DNA from: Diadophis punctatus similis
Taxonomy: Eukaryota; Chordata; Lepidosauria; Squamata; Dipsadidae
Length of the DNA: 64,000 nucleotides
Direction: 5' to 3'
NCBI GenBank assembly: GCA_023053685.1
Contig: JALIGW010000005.1
Coordinates: 24,084,001 to 24,148,000 of the forward strand
The notes under the pieces were generated by a model, which saw only the letters and a list, made by a program, of their open reading frames with translations, was not told where the DNA came from and searched no databases. A program made the translations under genes and the position numbers. Below, piece after piece: positions 1 to 10,937 of the stretch; the first letter of the stretch is position 1; each line of letters starts with the position of its first letter.

Positions 1-235
1 CCCCGTGGGTCGTTGTTGGCGGGATGATGTTTTACCGGAAGTGACTTTGTCAGTGATCGAAGTATGGTGTCTGATTTCGGGGAGCTGCCACGTAGAGTCT
101 GTTTCTTCGGATTCGTCAAAGCTGGGAATACTGGCAAGGCGGAACCTCTGAAAAATGATAGACTGGGTCCTCATTCTGAGTGGACGGGACTTCCACCCTA
201 CAAGAAGAGGCATATCAGGTGAGACCAACGCCCCA
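1..235 (+). mobile_element. Diverged terminal fragment of a DIRS-like element (cut by window edge)
   Basis: The stretch ends with CATATCAGGTGAGACCAACG at about 208-227. The complete element at 33.7-36.3 kb ends with nearly the same words (CATATCAGGTAAGACCAACA). Upstream, the order of landmarks also matches: GAGTCTGT, TCTTCG, a GTCAAAGCTG block and AAGAGGCATATCAGG. Many substitutions separate the two copies, so this looks like an old solo terminus or the right end of an element whose body lies before the window. Assignment rests only on this internal comparison. Confidence 0.45.
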
Positions 236-1410
236 TTTCTACCTTGCTTGGTGTAAGCAAGTTACTCATGAGCCATACTGATTTAACTTAACTTCAGTGA
301 GTGGCAGTGATGGCTTTATGATAAAATGGTACACAGTAAACCCTTAAAAAAGAGCAAAGAGAGAAGAGCAAAGTGGAATTATCATATTAAAGTATTGGCA
401 CCCATGAAGCATGTCTTGTATAGAGCTTTCATAAATTGTCATGTAGTGATATTTAATAGTCATTTCATACAAGAGGACAAAAGAATGGGAGTTTCTATTG
501 CAAGAGATCCTTTTGGTGCTTTTAAGTGTGTTTTGACAGTTGACAAAGTCCCCCCCCCTCCCAGCAATAAATAACCTACTATTAATGCTACTTCGCAGCT
601 CTTTTTTTAAAGAGGTGACTTGATGTTTCTTTGGCATATATAAGAGGAGAATTAAGTTAACCAGTGAATGCATAATAAATGCAGGATTATTTTAAAATTA
701 CAGCAATAAGCATTTTCTCCTGGTGAAATAGATCAAATTCTACTTCCTACAGTTTCACCTGACTCAGTTGAAAAAATATACATGAAGAAAACGGGGACGT
801 TAACCTGCAGAGTAACCAGTAAAATAGATTATTGTAGTTTATTGGAATTCTATAAAGAGTTAGCCTATTCTGATGACAGCTGATAGACCTATCAGGAGCA
901 GAGTTCTCAATGTGTGACTATAAGAAACAGGGAACCCTTGGTAATTATCCCAAAGCCTATTTCTGTGACCTTGAACAAAGTACAAAGCAAGAACTCTCTT
1001 TTCTCTGGTGATGTTTGGAAGGAACTAAGCGTAACCTTGAAAGGAGAAATAGACAAATGAAACAAGCCTTTTCTCCAGCCTGTTGTCTTGGCAGTATTGT
1101 CAATATTCAGTATCAAGGACATTCTTTAACTGCTGAAGAAGAGGAGCATCCTAAGACATCAGCATTCACCAGCGATCCTTCTCTAATATCAATTGTAATC
1201 TGTTTCAGGAAAAAGATTCAGAAAAGAACAGAAAAGATTCTGTTCAGAAAGTGTCTTTGCTACTGATGTTTCAAGAAAACACTCATCAGTGAGCTGATGG
1301 AAGTCACTGGAACTATTTATATACTTTTATTTATTATTGTGTTGAACTTGCATCCTGCTTTTTCTGCGGGAGCTCAGGGCAAACTATTTTAGAATTCTTC
1401 TCTGATTTCC
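236..1410. other. Unassigned AT-rich sequence, no gene seen
   Basis: No repeat family, RNA gene or exon could be recognised. Open frames here are short, overlap on both strands and lack recognisable domains. A short C-run lies near 550-561. Confidence 0.5.
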
Positions 1411-1411
1411 T

Positions 1412-1440
1412 TCCTCCCTCCCTCCCTCCCTCCCTCCCTC
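1412..1440 (+). repeat. (CCTC)n microsatellite
   Basis: About seven tandem CCTC units form a pure pyrimidine tract. It directly precedes the antisense SINE that follows. Confidence 0.9.
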
Positions 1441-1625
1441 ATTTTTACAAATAAATCAAAGCGGGGATCATACTCAATATTCCTTGTGCCTTCTATTTTC
1501 CCCACCACCACCCTGTAAGATAAGTTGGGCTGGGAGTGACTGGTCCAAAGTCACTGAGTATGCTCTGTGGCTGAGGATGAACTGGTCTGACTTGGTCCAA
1601 CACTTGAAATACCACACCAAATGTG
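1441..1625 (-). mobile_element. tRNA-derived squamate SINE, antisense
   Basis: Read on the minus strand, the copy starts with a tRNA-like head (the complement of GTCCAACACTTGAAATACCACACC). It continues through the complement of CTGGGAGTGACTGGTCCAAAGTCACT, the 'gccagtcactctcagccca' block shared with the sense copies at about 3.3, 15.2 and 41.6 kb. The AT-rich stretch at 1441-1470 is the 3' end. The family is recognised from its shared internal words; the exact published name is uncertain. The copy is old and diverged. Confidence 0.6.
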
Positions 1626-1639
1626 GTTGACTCATGAAA

Positions 1640-2960
1640 GTAGTCCAGTTTTCAATATCAGTGCTTTTGTTGGTTTAGCTTTTCAGTCCTATTGACTAGA
1701 GTATGTAATTAATACTAAAAAAAGTCATTCATTTTTAATGAAAATTAGTTTTGAAAACCTGACTAAATGATTGCTTTAAATGGTAAATCTACATCTCTGA
1801 GTAATGAAAAATACATAGGTTATACAAACTGAAAGAAGTGAAAATTCTACTAAACTAATCTTCCTGATTAGTAATTTCAATTGATTTGGTTTAAATCAAA
1901 CTCATCCTGCTTTAATGTATCTCAGATTTTGTTTCAGTATTAATGCAGGTGTATTAATTGACACAATGAATGGATTTTTTAAATTTTAATTTTATAGGTA
2001 ATACAGATTAAAAATTATTCCTTGAAATTTTGTCCTGGTGATGTGATGACACTATAGAAATGACTTAGTGGTGGTGTTTATACCCTTCATTTTTCTGGTA
2101 AGGTAGAAATTGTACTGAAGTTTTTCCCAATCTGATGCCCATCCATATTTCTCGTGACTCTCAGCAACCAAGAGACTACCAACATGTAGTTGATGAAATT
2201 ACTGCAATTCTTCTGATGCACCTTTGCATTGCTTTATAGAAAGAAATGGGAGGCTATACATTTCATGCTATAGCTTATTATATCTATTTGGAATTCTCTT
2301 GCTTAAGCTAGAAATGGGGTTCTGTTCTATTGCTATGTATTGCTTTAGGAACTGCAATTTGCCAAGTACAAAGATGCCCTATGTTTAGATATGGCATTTC
2401 TGCTTTTATTCACTTTTTGTTTCCCATTTGATCAGGACATTGTCCTTTCATTTTTACACTGATGATCATGATGATGGTCCTAGAGAGGGTAATATCCTTC
2501 ATTACAGAAAATACATTGATCTGGTTTGAGCAAAGTGCTTAACTCAATTAGAGCTACCAGTTTTGCTGCCAACTAATTATCTATCAAATTATGCTTAAAC
2601 TGGATCGCTAAAATGCTCTCTACTTAGAGCTTTCATGGAAGGGTCTTTGGAAACAAAAAACTGTATTAAATGCAGCATAAGAATTGCTGGTAGGCACTTT
2701 GTTTCTGAGCATTGTCTGAAATGTGAGCAATTATTTAAAAGCCACAAAGAGCTAAATTTGAGGTTCCTGTCCTTATTATCCTGCTTCTGTTTTAAGAATC
2801 TGGAGGAGAATCTATATATATGACAACTCTACTTGACAAGAACAAGAGAAAGGGCCTTCTCAGTGGTTTCACCTAAATTAAGGTACTTGCTAATCCAAGT
2901 AGCTAAGATGGTGCTCTTTTTAATAGTCATTTACTATTTAGCATAAAGACCGCCTTGAGA
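1640..2960. other. Unassigned AT-rich sequence
   Basis: No recognisable gene or repeat family was found. The tract is AT-rich and non-repetitive, with short A- and T-runs only. Confidence 0.5.
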
Positions 2961-2964
2961 CCCA

Positions 2965-3490
2965 ATTGAATGCAATAGTTAAGGCACGGGTGTCAAACTC
3001 AAGGCCTGCAGGCTAGATCCGGCCCACGGGGTGCTTATATCTGGCATGTGGGGCTGCCCTGGAAATAGCAAAGGACCAGCCCGTGGTGCCTCTGCCAGTG
3101 AAAACAGAGCTTGTGAGGGCCGCATGCGGAGGGGCCCGTTTTTGCTGGGAGGGTGCTTGGGCGCCCCCGACACAAGTGACGTTTAGCTGGCCACGCCCAC
3201 CCTGGCCACGCCCACCCTGGCCCTCCAGGTCAAACACAACCCTGATGTGGCCTCAATGAAATCGAGTTTGATACCCCTGGGTTAAGGTAATCCGGATAGA
3301 AATCAGGAGAGGTCTAGTCCCACTTTAAGCATAAGGCCAGCTGGGTGAGCTTAGGGCAGTTTCTCTTTCTCTCAGCCATAGGAAGCAGACAGTGGCAAAC
3401 CACTTCTGAAATCTTGCCAAGAAAACTGTAGGGACTTGTCTATGCAGTCACCAGGAGTCAACACTGACTTCAAAGCATAAAAAATCCCTC
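2965..3490 (+). mobile_element. tRNA-derived SINE interrupted by a hAT-type MITE
   Basis: The SINE is split by the insertion at 2985-3279. Downstream of the insertion it reads GGTTAAGGTAATCCGGATAG, AAATCAGGAG, TCTAGTCCCACTTTAAGCAT, then 'ggccagctgggtgagcttagggcagt' and a tail with AAACCACTTCTGAA, GCCAAGAAAACTG and AGTCACCAGGAGTCAA. The same order of blocks is seen at 14.84-15.32 kb. The 5' boundary upstream of the insertion is uncertain. Confidence 0.6.
2985..3279. mobile_element. hAT-type non-autonomous element (GGTGTCAAACTC family)
   Basis: The termini are inverted: the left end is CACGGGTGTCAAACTC and the right end is GAGTTTGATACCCCTG. The flanks AGTTAAGG (2977-2984) and GGTTAAGG (3280-3287) are an 8-bp target duplication with one mismatch, the length typical of hAT transposition. 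There is no transposase. The interior is GC-rich and holds a duplicated GGCCACGCCCACCCT block at about 3189-3222. A truncated relative starts at 43413. Confidence 0.85.
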
Positions 3491-3499
3491 CTTCATAAT

Positions 3500-4080
3500 G
3501 AGGAAGGCGTTTGTGAAGAAATGTCAATATTATTTGATGACCTATTTTAGCTGCTCTATCTGCGTGTTTTTAGCGGGGATTTTTTTTCTTTAAGGGAAAA
3601 AAAAGTTTTAATTCTTGTTGACAGCTTTTCTGAGGACCAGAAAGCAGGGTACAGAGTTTTATTTCTCTCCATTGAAGAAAGGTTTGGGAAGCTCTGAAAA
3701 ACCAAATCTTATTTTGGAAGGAAGCCAAGATATTTGCAGGAATGCCAGCTTTCACAAAGTAGGTTCAAGTGAAGGCATAGGACCAGAACTAGCAGATTAA
3801 TCTCAGTTAAGAGCAACCAGTTTTTTTTTAAATAATTCAGTAGACAACCCTGTGCCCTGTAGAGTCATCAATTCAGAGGTATTTCCTTACTGTCTTTTGA
3901 TTTAAGTTAGTCCATTTAAGGTATCTTGCTTCAGAAGGTTTTGCCCTATGGTGCATCACCCAATTATAGGTTATAAGAGAGAGAAGGAGAGAGAGAGATA
4001 AAGTAATTTTGCACAGTGATACAACATCTGATGATCAGAATTAGATGTTATGTAGGATGCTATTTCATTTCCTCATAAAG
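3500..4080. other. Unassigned sequence with a short purine tract
   Basis: No gene was found. A (GA)n-like purine tract lies at about 3966-4000. The rest is AT-rich single-copy-looking DNA. Confidence 0.5.
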
Positions 4081-4099
4081 GCTAGTATATAATACTGTA

Positions 4100-4420
4100 T
4101 GATAGCAGTATTCCAATATCTCAGAGGCTGCCACAAAGAAGAGGGAGTAGAGCTATTCTCCAAAGCACCTGAGGGTAGGACAAGAAGCAATGGGTGGAAA
4201 CTAATCAAAGAGAGAAGTAACTTAGAACTAAGGAGAAGTGTCCTAACAGTTAGAATAATTAATCAGTGGAACAGCTTGCCTCCAGAAGTTGTGAATGTTC
4301 CAACACTGGATGTTTTAAGAAGATGTTGGATAACCATTTGTCTGAAGTGGTGTAGGGTTTCCTGCCTAAGCAGGGGGTTGGACTAGAAGACCTCCAATGT
4401 CCCTTCCAACTCTGTTATTC
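4100..4420 (+). mobile_element. CR1 LINE 3' end with remnant of the ORF2 C-terminus
   Basis: A 5'-truncated CR1 copy. One frame (4099-4386) still encodes INQWNSLPPEVVN, the block typical of the C-terminus of CR1-type reverse transcriptase proteins. It is followed by the family's 3' words GGGGGTTGGACTAGAAGACC and CCCTTCCAACTCTGTTATTC. The same sequence recurs at 55.81-56.10 kb. The copy runs without a gap into the ATTCT array that follows, as expected for a CR1 3' end whose terminal repeat has expanded. No catalytic reverse transcriptase motif remains, so it cannot be autonomous. Confidence 0.9.
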
Positions 4421-4533
4421 TATGCTATGCTATGCTATGCTATTTATTATTCTATTCTATTCTATTCTATTCTATTCTATTCTATTCTATTCTATTCTAT
4501 TCTATTCTATTCTATTCTATTCTATTCTATTCC
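4417..4533 (+). repeat. (TATGC)n then (TATTC)n pentanucleotide microsatellite seeded by CR1
   Basis: About four TATGC units are followed by about sixteen TATTC units (AATAG on the other strand). The array starts inside the CR1 terminal TTATTCTATG. AATAG arrays derived from CR1 3' ends are a reported feature of snake genomes, so this array is also taxonomic evidence. Confidence 0.95.
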
Positions 4534-4534
4534 A

Positions 4535-7263
4535 GACTGTCTCTTCATTCCCAATGTCCTAAACAGACTCAAGAAGGTTAGGAAAGTAGATAGATTACCA
4601 AGAATTGAGAAGCCATGCAATTAAGAAGGTTTCCATTTAACAAAAACCAAAAATCCTGTTCTTTAGATAGTTAGTCCCAAGATTTGAATTCTGGATTTCT
4701 TCTGTCCATCTTCGCAAGTCAGCAGTTGCTTGGCTACCTGTATCTTGACACTGAAGATTTCTGCCACCTGTTCCTTGTTTATAAAATAAGTTTCTCTAAG
4801 ATGAAAAGAGAATTCTGGCTTGGCAACTTCAGCCTTTGCAATCTGCACACATTTTATGTCACAAAGAAAGAAGACATAGCAGCAGTACCTATAGTTACAC
4901 CATAATGCTTCAACAATGGAAACATACAGACAAAAAATGTTTTCCTTGAGAGATTCGGAATAACCACAATTTCAAATAAGTTGCGCTGTGTTGTGTTTTT
5001 CTAAAGATTAAATAGAATGTTATTATTTCATTATCACTTTTTAGAGTCTAACAGATCACTGTAATTGCACAGAGATGTTCTTTTTGTGGGCTGATGACCT
5101 TGATTTCTTTTTTCTTTTTTCTATACAATTTGTGGATGCCCTGAAACAGAGATTTATCTGGTTACGTGGCAGCATTTACTTGTTGATACCGCTTGCAGCA
5201 CTTAGCAATAGAATCTCTGTTGCATTTCAGTGGTGGGTTTAATAAATGCATCACATTCAAAAGGTGCAGGAGTCTCTCTAGAAAGTACACAAAATGAGGT
5301 CCAGATGAAATGCAGAAAAGATCTTTCCCTTAAATTTTGCCATTTTACAGGACATAGGAACCTTTTCCATGGCAGCCCCTGTCCTATGAAAACACTCTTC
5401 CTCTTGAGATTTGACAGGACCCTATCGTTTAACCTTCTGGAAAACAGTGAAGAGTTGGCTTTCTCCCAGGCATCAGGATATGGCACCAAGCTCTTCCACT
5501 TCTGTTTTCATTATTGTACGTTGCCCAGAGTTCTAGTTTTAAGATGGGATGTCGTACAAGTGTTTCAATAAATAAATGTATGCGTTGTGCCACCTTTTTA
5601 TGTGCACCGAATTGCTGTGTTCAGGAAAGACCAATATTGGTTCTTGCCTTTTCAAGGCTTCACTAATGGTTTTTGGACTTCCACTTTAGTGGTTTTTCAA
5701 ATAGGTTGTAGCTGTTCCAAATTCATTTCTGAGTTACCCAAATGATAGTATCTGCATTTGAACTTGTTCTACGAGAATAATGGCAACCTCTGGAGACATT
5801 CTTGATTTTAAAAAAAATATTCAACATTTATTTATGTCTCTGCCCACAGTGGGATGTTCTCATTCATAGTACAACCCTTCTAATTTTTTTGCTGTCAAAT
5901 GGCATCCACTTCTTTGACACTATGTCAGAAAATTTAGAGGATTGATAAAATCAGACCATGTATGGTATGGTGGACAGAGGGGCTTATGTCCAAATCTCTT
6001 AAGTTCTGAAAAGGTCTTTGCATTCATCAAATTTATCTATAAAATTACTACTCAAAGAAGCACAATTATGGAAAATAAACTGTTATTTCCACCTGAATTA
6101 CCAAAGCCAAATTTTTATGAAAATTTGAAGTTCAGAACTATGGTTTTGAGAGGGTTGATAACCACCCTCTCAAAGGAAAATGTTTGGATTTTCAAAGAAA
6201 TAGTTCTCTGAAAGTGGGGTGGGAGAGAATAATTTAAATTATCACTGGCAGAGTTTTTCTTCTGAGAATTCATCTATAAAAAGAATCCTTTGACCAACAG
6301 TCAGTCTCAACTCCCTGATATATCCTAGTTGTCTATCGGAAAGCTTTTAGCTTTTCTATGAACAATTTCTGTCTTCAGTCAAGCCCTAGAAAAAATAGAA
6401 AAGAAAGTATGTTGGATCTTCCTGCCTAAAGTCCAGAAAAAAATAGAAGTTAGTAAATCTTCTGTCAGTCTTAAAACCATACAATTCTGCAGTCGTGGAA
6501 GATAGGGAAGAGTTAATGAGAAAAAAATTATTATTAAGCCATTGAATCCAAATCTGTGACATAAAAAGTTTTTTAGGAAAAGAAAAATATAGGAGAACAA
6601 GGAAATGTAACACTTTTATAGATAAAGATTTCCAATTACAATTGACCTAGCTACACTAGTTATTGGTTTCCTCTTTGAGTAATTCTTGGAGTTCAGCTCA
6701 TGTTCAAGGTTCATTACAGAAAGAATTCAGTAGATGGAAAGAAATAATCTCCACCTTCTGCTAAGAAGTTTGTAAGCAGGCCCTCTTGGTTCCTCCTCCT
6801 CTTCAGTTCTTGTGCATTTCTCAGCTTTATATAATGTGTGAGCAAAAAACAGCTTTTGGGGGTAAACTGTTGCTTTAATGAAGATTAATTTTCTTGTTGT
6901 AATATCCAAAATGTGCATTTATTGTAAGTAAAGGCTTTAAAAAAAATAAGTGAGATTTATTTCAAATCAAATATATTGAGAATACAGTACTATAGTGAAG
7001 CTTTAAAAGTCAGTTGCCTGGCAGTAAAAATAATACTTACCGGTAGTTCAGCAGGATCAAAGAACATGGTCTAGTTTAAGACAGATAACTAACTCCTGTT
7101 TTAGATGTGTATCCAGGCAACAGCACATATGCAACACACACTCTACTCATAGTCAATACCTGCAGTTAGCGTTGAAAATTAGAAGTCCAGTTAGCATTCT
7201 CTTTGGTGTGGACCTGAATTTCTCATTGTGACTCAGGCAGACTCTTTCCCACCTTCGCATATG
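4535..7263. other. Repeat-poor AT-rich sequence
   Basis: No supported gene. The only recognisable item is a short tail at about 5515-5580 (GTTGCCCAGAG … AATAAATAAATG), resembling the 3' end of a squamate SINE or LINE; this is a weak call. The rest contains only short frames. Confidence 0.5.
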
Positions 7264-7271
7264 CCCTAAGG

Positions 7272-7657
7272 CAGTCTTGGCAAACCTTTTCAGCACTGAG
7301 TGCTGAAACGGGCGGAAGAGCAGCTGCCCGGTATGCATGCGCGCGCCGGGAAGATGATCTTCTGGTTTCTGGTGTGTGCATGCTCACCGGCTACCTGGTC
7401 TTCCAGTTTGTGGCATGAATGCGCGCACAAAGACCAGCTGGCCAGTGCACATGCGCGTGCCAGAAACCGGAAGATCTTCTCGGTGCGCGCATACACACCG
7501 GGCGGCTGCTCTTCTGGTTTCCGGCACTCCCGCGTGCGTGAGGGCCAGCTGGCCGGCGCGCCGGAACCCGGAAGAGCAACGGGCTATGGCTCGCGTGTCC
7601 GCAGAGATGGCTCTGCATGCCACTACCTGCATGCGTGCCATAGGTTTGCCATCAAGG
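7272..7657. mobile_element. hAT-type MITE, GC-rich (GGCAAACC termini)
   Basis: Identical 8-bp flanks CCCTAAGG lie at 7264-7271 and 7658-7665. The left end is CAGTCTTGGCAAACCTTTT and the right end contains GGTTTGCCATCAAGG, which is inverted relative to the left. The interior is CpG-rich and alternates words such as GCATGCGCGCGCC, with several CAGCTGGCC/GGCCAGCTG blocks in both orientations. Long frames across this stretch come from its high GC content and are not genes. It belongs to the same superfamily as the larger element at 24969-26083, which shares the 'ctgagtgc' block next to the left terminus. Confidence 0.85.
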
Positions 7658-8123
7658 CCCTAAGGTGTATATGCATGTTATTCAGCTGCCAAGTGGTACT
7701 TGGCAGCGCAGTCTACAAGGTAGGGAAATGTAGTAGTATAGAAAAGGCAGCTGTCCCCTGGTCAGGTTTCCACATTGCAGAGACCCAAAAAGAAAAACTT
7801 TTGGAAAGGTGTGCAAGTTTTCCTGCTGCTCCATGCAGTAGGGACCAGGGATTTCTCTTGGTAATTTATCCACAGTTCATATTCAAGGAGACATCAGTTG
7901 CCCATCGTGCCCCTGCCTGCATCTAGCAAATCGAAAACAAGCTAGTAGTTAAACCTGTTTTCCTAATGAGCCGTATGAAATTATAAAGGCATGGTCTAGG
8001 TTCCACCATTTGTGCCATTGTATAAATGGGATTTCATGGGAAAGGATTTTAAGGGAAACAAAAGCTGAGTTCTGTCTGTTCCGGCTTCTCAGCATGGGGT
8101 CAATTTATTCAGATGTTTTAGGG

Positions 8124-8236
8124 CAGGGCTCTCCAAACTTGGCAACTTTAAGACCTGTGAACTACAACTCCCAGAATTTCCCCAGACAGCATTTGAAGTC
8201 CACAAGTCTTCAACTTGTCAAATTTGGAGACCCCTG
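8124..8236. mobile_element. hAT-type hairpin MITE
   Basis: The ends are CAGGGCTCTCCAAACTTGG and CAAATTTGGAGACCCCTG, inverted relative to each other. The flanks TTTTAGGG (8116-8123) and TTTTAGGT (8237-8244) form an 8-bp duplication with one mismatch. The interior is palindromic around 'ggacttcaactcccag'-type words. It is an older relative of the near-perfect copy at 41455-41595. Confidence 0.8.
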
Positions 8237-8244
8237 TTTTAGGT

Positions 8245-8353
8245 CAAGGTTTCCCAACTTTAAGATGCATGGACTTCAACTCTCAGATTTGGCTGGAGAA
8301 TTCTAAAAATTGAAGTCCATGTGCCTTAAAGTTGCCAAAAGTAGGTAACCCTG
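8245..8353. mobile_element. Second hAT-type hairpin MITE abutting the first
   Basis: The left end is CAAGGTTTCCCAACTTTAAG and the right end is CTTAAAGTTGCCAAAAGTAG…ACCCTG. The arms are complementary through ATGCATGGACTTCAACTCT and its inverse TTGAAGTCCATGTG. The element begins directly after the first element's target duplication. Its own flanks share TTTAG, so the duplication is weak. Confidence 0.65.
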
Positions 8354-8519
8354 CTTTAGTGTGTACTGTATCATACCCAAAATTAGAAACTTGTCACTTG
8401 TTTTTTTTGTTTTTGTTTTTGTTAGCCTTTCTCCCCACACCTTATACTTGGGGAAACACAAATGATCCAAACAGTGTTTGCGAGCCCAGATTTAGCAGCT
8501 TCCATGCTATCCTGTAGAG

Positions 8520-8940
8520 CAAGCTGTGTTGATGGCAGAGGAATTTCCAGCTCTCCAGCAGCCTGCAAATTGTGCACTAGCTAATAAATGCCCCTGCCCC
8601 TGCTGTGACTTATGTGGGATCCTGTAGCATTTTTATTACAAGGGTGATCCCTCTTTTGGTAGCATGTGGTGCTACAGCTGGGACACCAAGGAGAATCTCG
8701 CTTTGTGAAGATGAACGGAGAATATGTTCCTCAGAACTACTATGCTTAATGAGGCTAAGGTTCTGGTATTAGGAGATGTTAATGAGCTGGAGCATATAAA
8801 CTAACTGCAGGAGAAATCCTTTTAATAGTAGCAGCATTCAAAGAAAGAAAGAAAGAAACAAGGAAAATATTGGAAGTTGATTCATGACTTCCTGCATTTG
8901 AAGCAGGGCAATTAGCCAAATTTATCATGATTCCATTTGT
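8520..8940. other. Unassigned sequence
   Basis: No gene or repeat family recognised. A short (GAAA)n run lies near 8841-8857. Confidence 0.5.
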
Positions 8941-9050
8941 GATAGCATAGCATAGCTCTTAGACTGATATACCACTCACAGTGCTTTACAGCCCTCTCTA
9001 AGCAGTTTACAGAGTCAGCATATTGCCCCAACAATCTGGGTCTTCATGAT
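8941..9050 (-). mobile_element. Sauria-type SINE, antisense, truncated
   Basis: Minus-strand reading gives the SINE 3' part: CCCAGATTGTTGGGGCAATA, then AACTGCTTAGAGAGGGCTGT, TAAAGCACTG and a CTATGCTATGCTATC tail. The tRNA-derived 5' half is missing. A T/G homopolymer run (9060-9078) follows. Confidence 0.8.
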
Positions 9051-9079
9051 GCTGTTAATTTTTTTTTGGGGGGGGGGGT

Positions 9080-9746
9080 TCATCAAGGAGATGGACTTAG
9101 GCTCTGCACAGGTAGAATAAATGCCTGTAAATCTAGTGGTTACTAAAGATTTATACCTGTGTTCCAAATAATCTGATTGACACTGAACATTTCACAATTT
9201 TAAGCATCTTGCTCTTCATAGAAATGCCACAGCTAGTTTTTTTAACCTTGTATCATGACTACCTATTTAAAATTATTATTTGTATGCATACCCATTTCCA
9301 ATTATTTTATCCAGTTAAATTTTACTCTAAATCTTTACCAGAAAAACCAAATTATGCCCTGATTAGGCATTGTTGAATTATTTGAAAGTTTAGTTTTTGC
9401 GCTGGTTTTTTTTTTCGGGGCAGAAAATTTTAATTTAATTTTAAAGGGGCTGTCCAACAGTATTTCCTTTCTTGAGCTGCCTATATTGATCATTCCTAAC
9501 CATGTCTGCATTCATATAATACTGAATGTAACTCCTCTAACTTCTGATAGATTAGAATCAGTCAATTTTAAAGATCCAGAGATTGTAAGCCAAAGATGCT
9601 TGACCCTGGAAATTAATTAAAGTAGCAGTAATTCAGAATATAATTCTACATGTTATTAAATTAAACTGCTTTGTGGTGTAGAAAGCAATATAGGGTGGAA
9701 CTTGTTATCTATGGTTTTTCTATCAGCAGTTTTGCGTATCTGTAAG
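9080..9746. other. Unassigned AT-rich sequence
   Basis: No gene or recognised repeat. The tract contains several T-rich runs. Confidence 0.5.
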
Positions 9747-9885
9747 TACCGTATTTTTCGGAGTATAAGACACACCGGAGTATAAGACGTACCTTAGTTT
9801 TGGGGGAGGAAAATAGGGAAAAAAATCTACCTACCAGGTATTCATTTGGCTAGCGTCCTTAGTCTGGTCAGCTTCAGCACATTAG

Positions 9886-10113
9886 GACCTGAAGTGGTGC
9901 AGTGGTTAAATGCTGCGACTGCAGGCTGACTGCTAGTTCAGCAGTTTGGCTGTTCAAATCTCACCGGCTCAAGGTTGACTCAGCCTTCCATCCTTCTGAG
10001 GTCGGTAAAATGAGGACCCAGATTGTTGGGGGCAATATGCTGAACTCTGTAAACCGCTTAGAGAGGGCTGTAAAGCACTATGAAGTGGTATATAAGTAAA
10101 GTGCTATTATTTT
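9886..10113 (+). mobile_element. Sauria-type SINE nested in a MITE
   Basis: The tRNA-derived head contains GTGGTGCAGTGGTTAAATGC (A box) and GCTGTTCAAATCTCACC (B box region). The body follows: GGCTCAAGGTTGACTCAGCC, TTCCATCCTTCTGAGGTCGG, ACCCAGATTGTTGGGGGCAA, CCGCTTAGAGAGGGCTGTAA and TATATAAGT. It is complete or nearly so. It lies wholly inside the TA-flanked MITE and so inserted later. Confidence 0.95.
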
Positions 10114-10119
10114 ATTCCC

Positions 10120-10370
10120 TGGTTAGGGCTGAAAAAACCTTTTTTCAGAGGGAGTAGGAATGAAAACAAGCCTGCAAAGACTTAGGGCTGGTAAAAAACT
10201 ACTTCAAGGGAGTAGAAATTTTTAAAATGCTGCAAGCCGGTAAGATCGTTAGCACCTTGTTAGGGCTGAAAAGACCTTTTTCAAAGGAGTAGGAATGAAA
10301 ACAAGCCTGCAAAGACGGAGTAGGAAGCTGGGAAGAGCGTTAGCACCTCCTTAGGGCTGGGAAAAAAAGC
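10120..10370 (+). repeat. About 136-bp direct tandem duplication inside a MITE
   Basis: GGTTAGGGCTGAAAAAACC at about 10120 recurs as TGTTAGGGCTGAAAAGACC at about 10257. Both copies are followed by GGAGTAGGAATGAAAACAAG and CCTGCAAAGAC. A third partial copy (CCTTAGGGCTGGGAAAAAA) follows. Confidence 0.8.
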
Positions 10371-10937
10371 TTCTTGGAAAAGCTACATTTGGAGTATAAG
10401 ACGCACCTAAATTTTCAGACTCTTTTCAGCCACTGGAGTATAAGACGCACCATAAGGTGCGTCTTATACTCCAAAAAATACGGTAGTTTAAGAGATCAGA
10501 GTATATACATATCAAAGTTCCCATGTATCTGTGACTTGGGCCTTAATGTTTTTACTTTATATTTAATGATAAGTCTTAGATTGCCTATGTAATATATTTG
10601 GTCCTGCTTGGTTGGTTATGGCAGATCTGATCAAATGAGTCTCGTTGCAATGCTCCATCATATTATATCCTTGCAGCTGTTGCTTTTATTTTGGGGCAAG
10701 GGGGACTTGATTGGCTGGTAATGGCGGGTCTCATATTGGCTTCTCCAGTGTTCCTGGCTTTCACATTTCAGTGTTGGGTCCTCTTGATCATGTTGCTGAA
10801 CATGCCTGCAGATCACGTGTCTGTGTTCTGATGACTGTGGTGTCTGTAGCTGAAATAATTACCTGCTTTAATGAAGCAGGTGTTAACTGACATCTTTCCT
10901 TCATCATTGGCATGCTTTCTTTTTCAGTTTAACACTA

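Larger units (their letters stand above)
9749..10483. mobile_element. TA-flanked MITE (CCGTATTTTTCGG family) with nested SINE
   Basis: The left terminus is CCGTATTTTTCGGAGTATAA and the right terminus is its inverse, ending …TCCAAAAAATACGG. The dinucleotide TA flanks both ends (9747-9748 and 10484-10485), which is compatible with a Tc1/mariner-type TA target. Sub-terminal words GTATAAGACGCACC occur repeatedly in both orientations. The interior holds a Sauria SINE (9886-10113) and a roughly 136-bp tandem duplication. Two further copies of the family lie at 21093 and 37477. No transposase is present, and the superfamily assignment is an inference from TA flanks alone. Confidence 0.75.
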
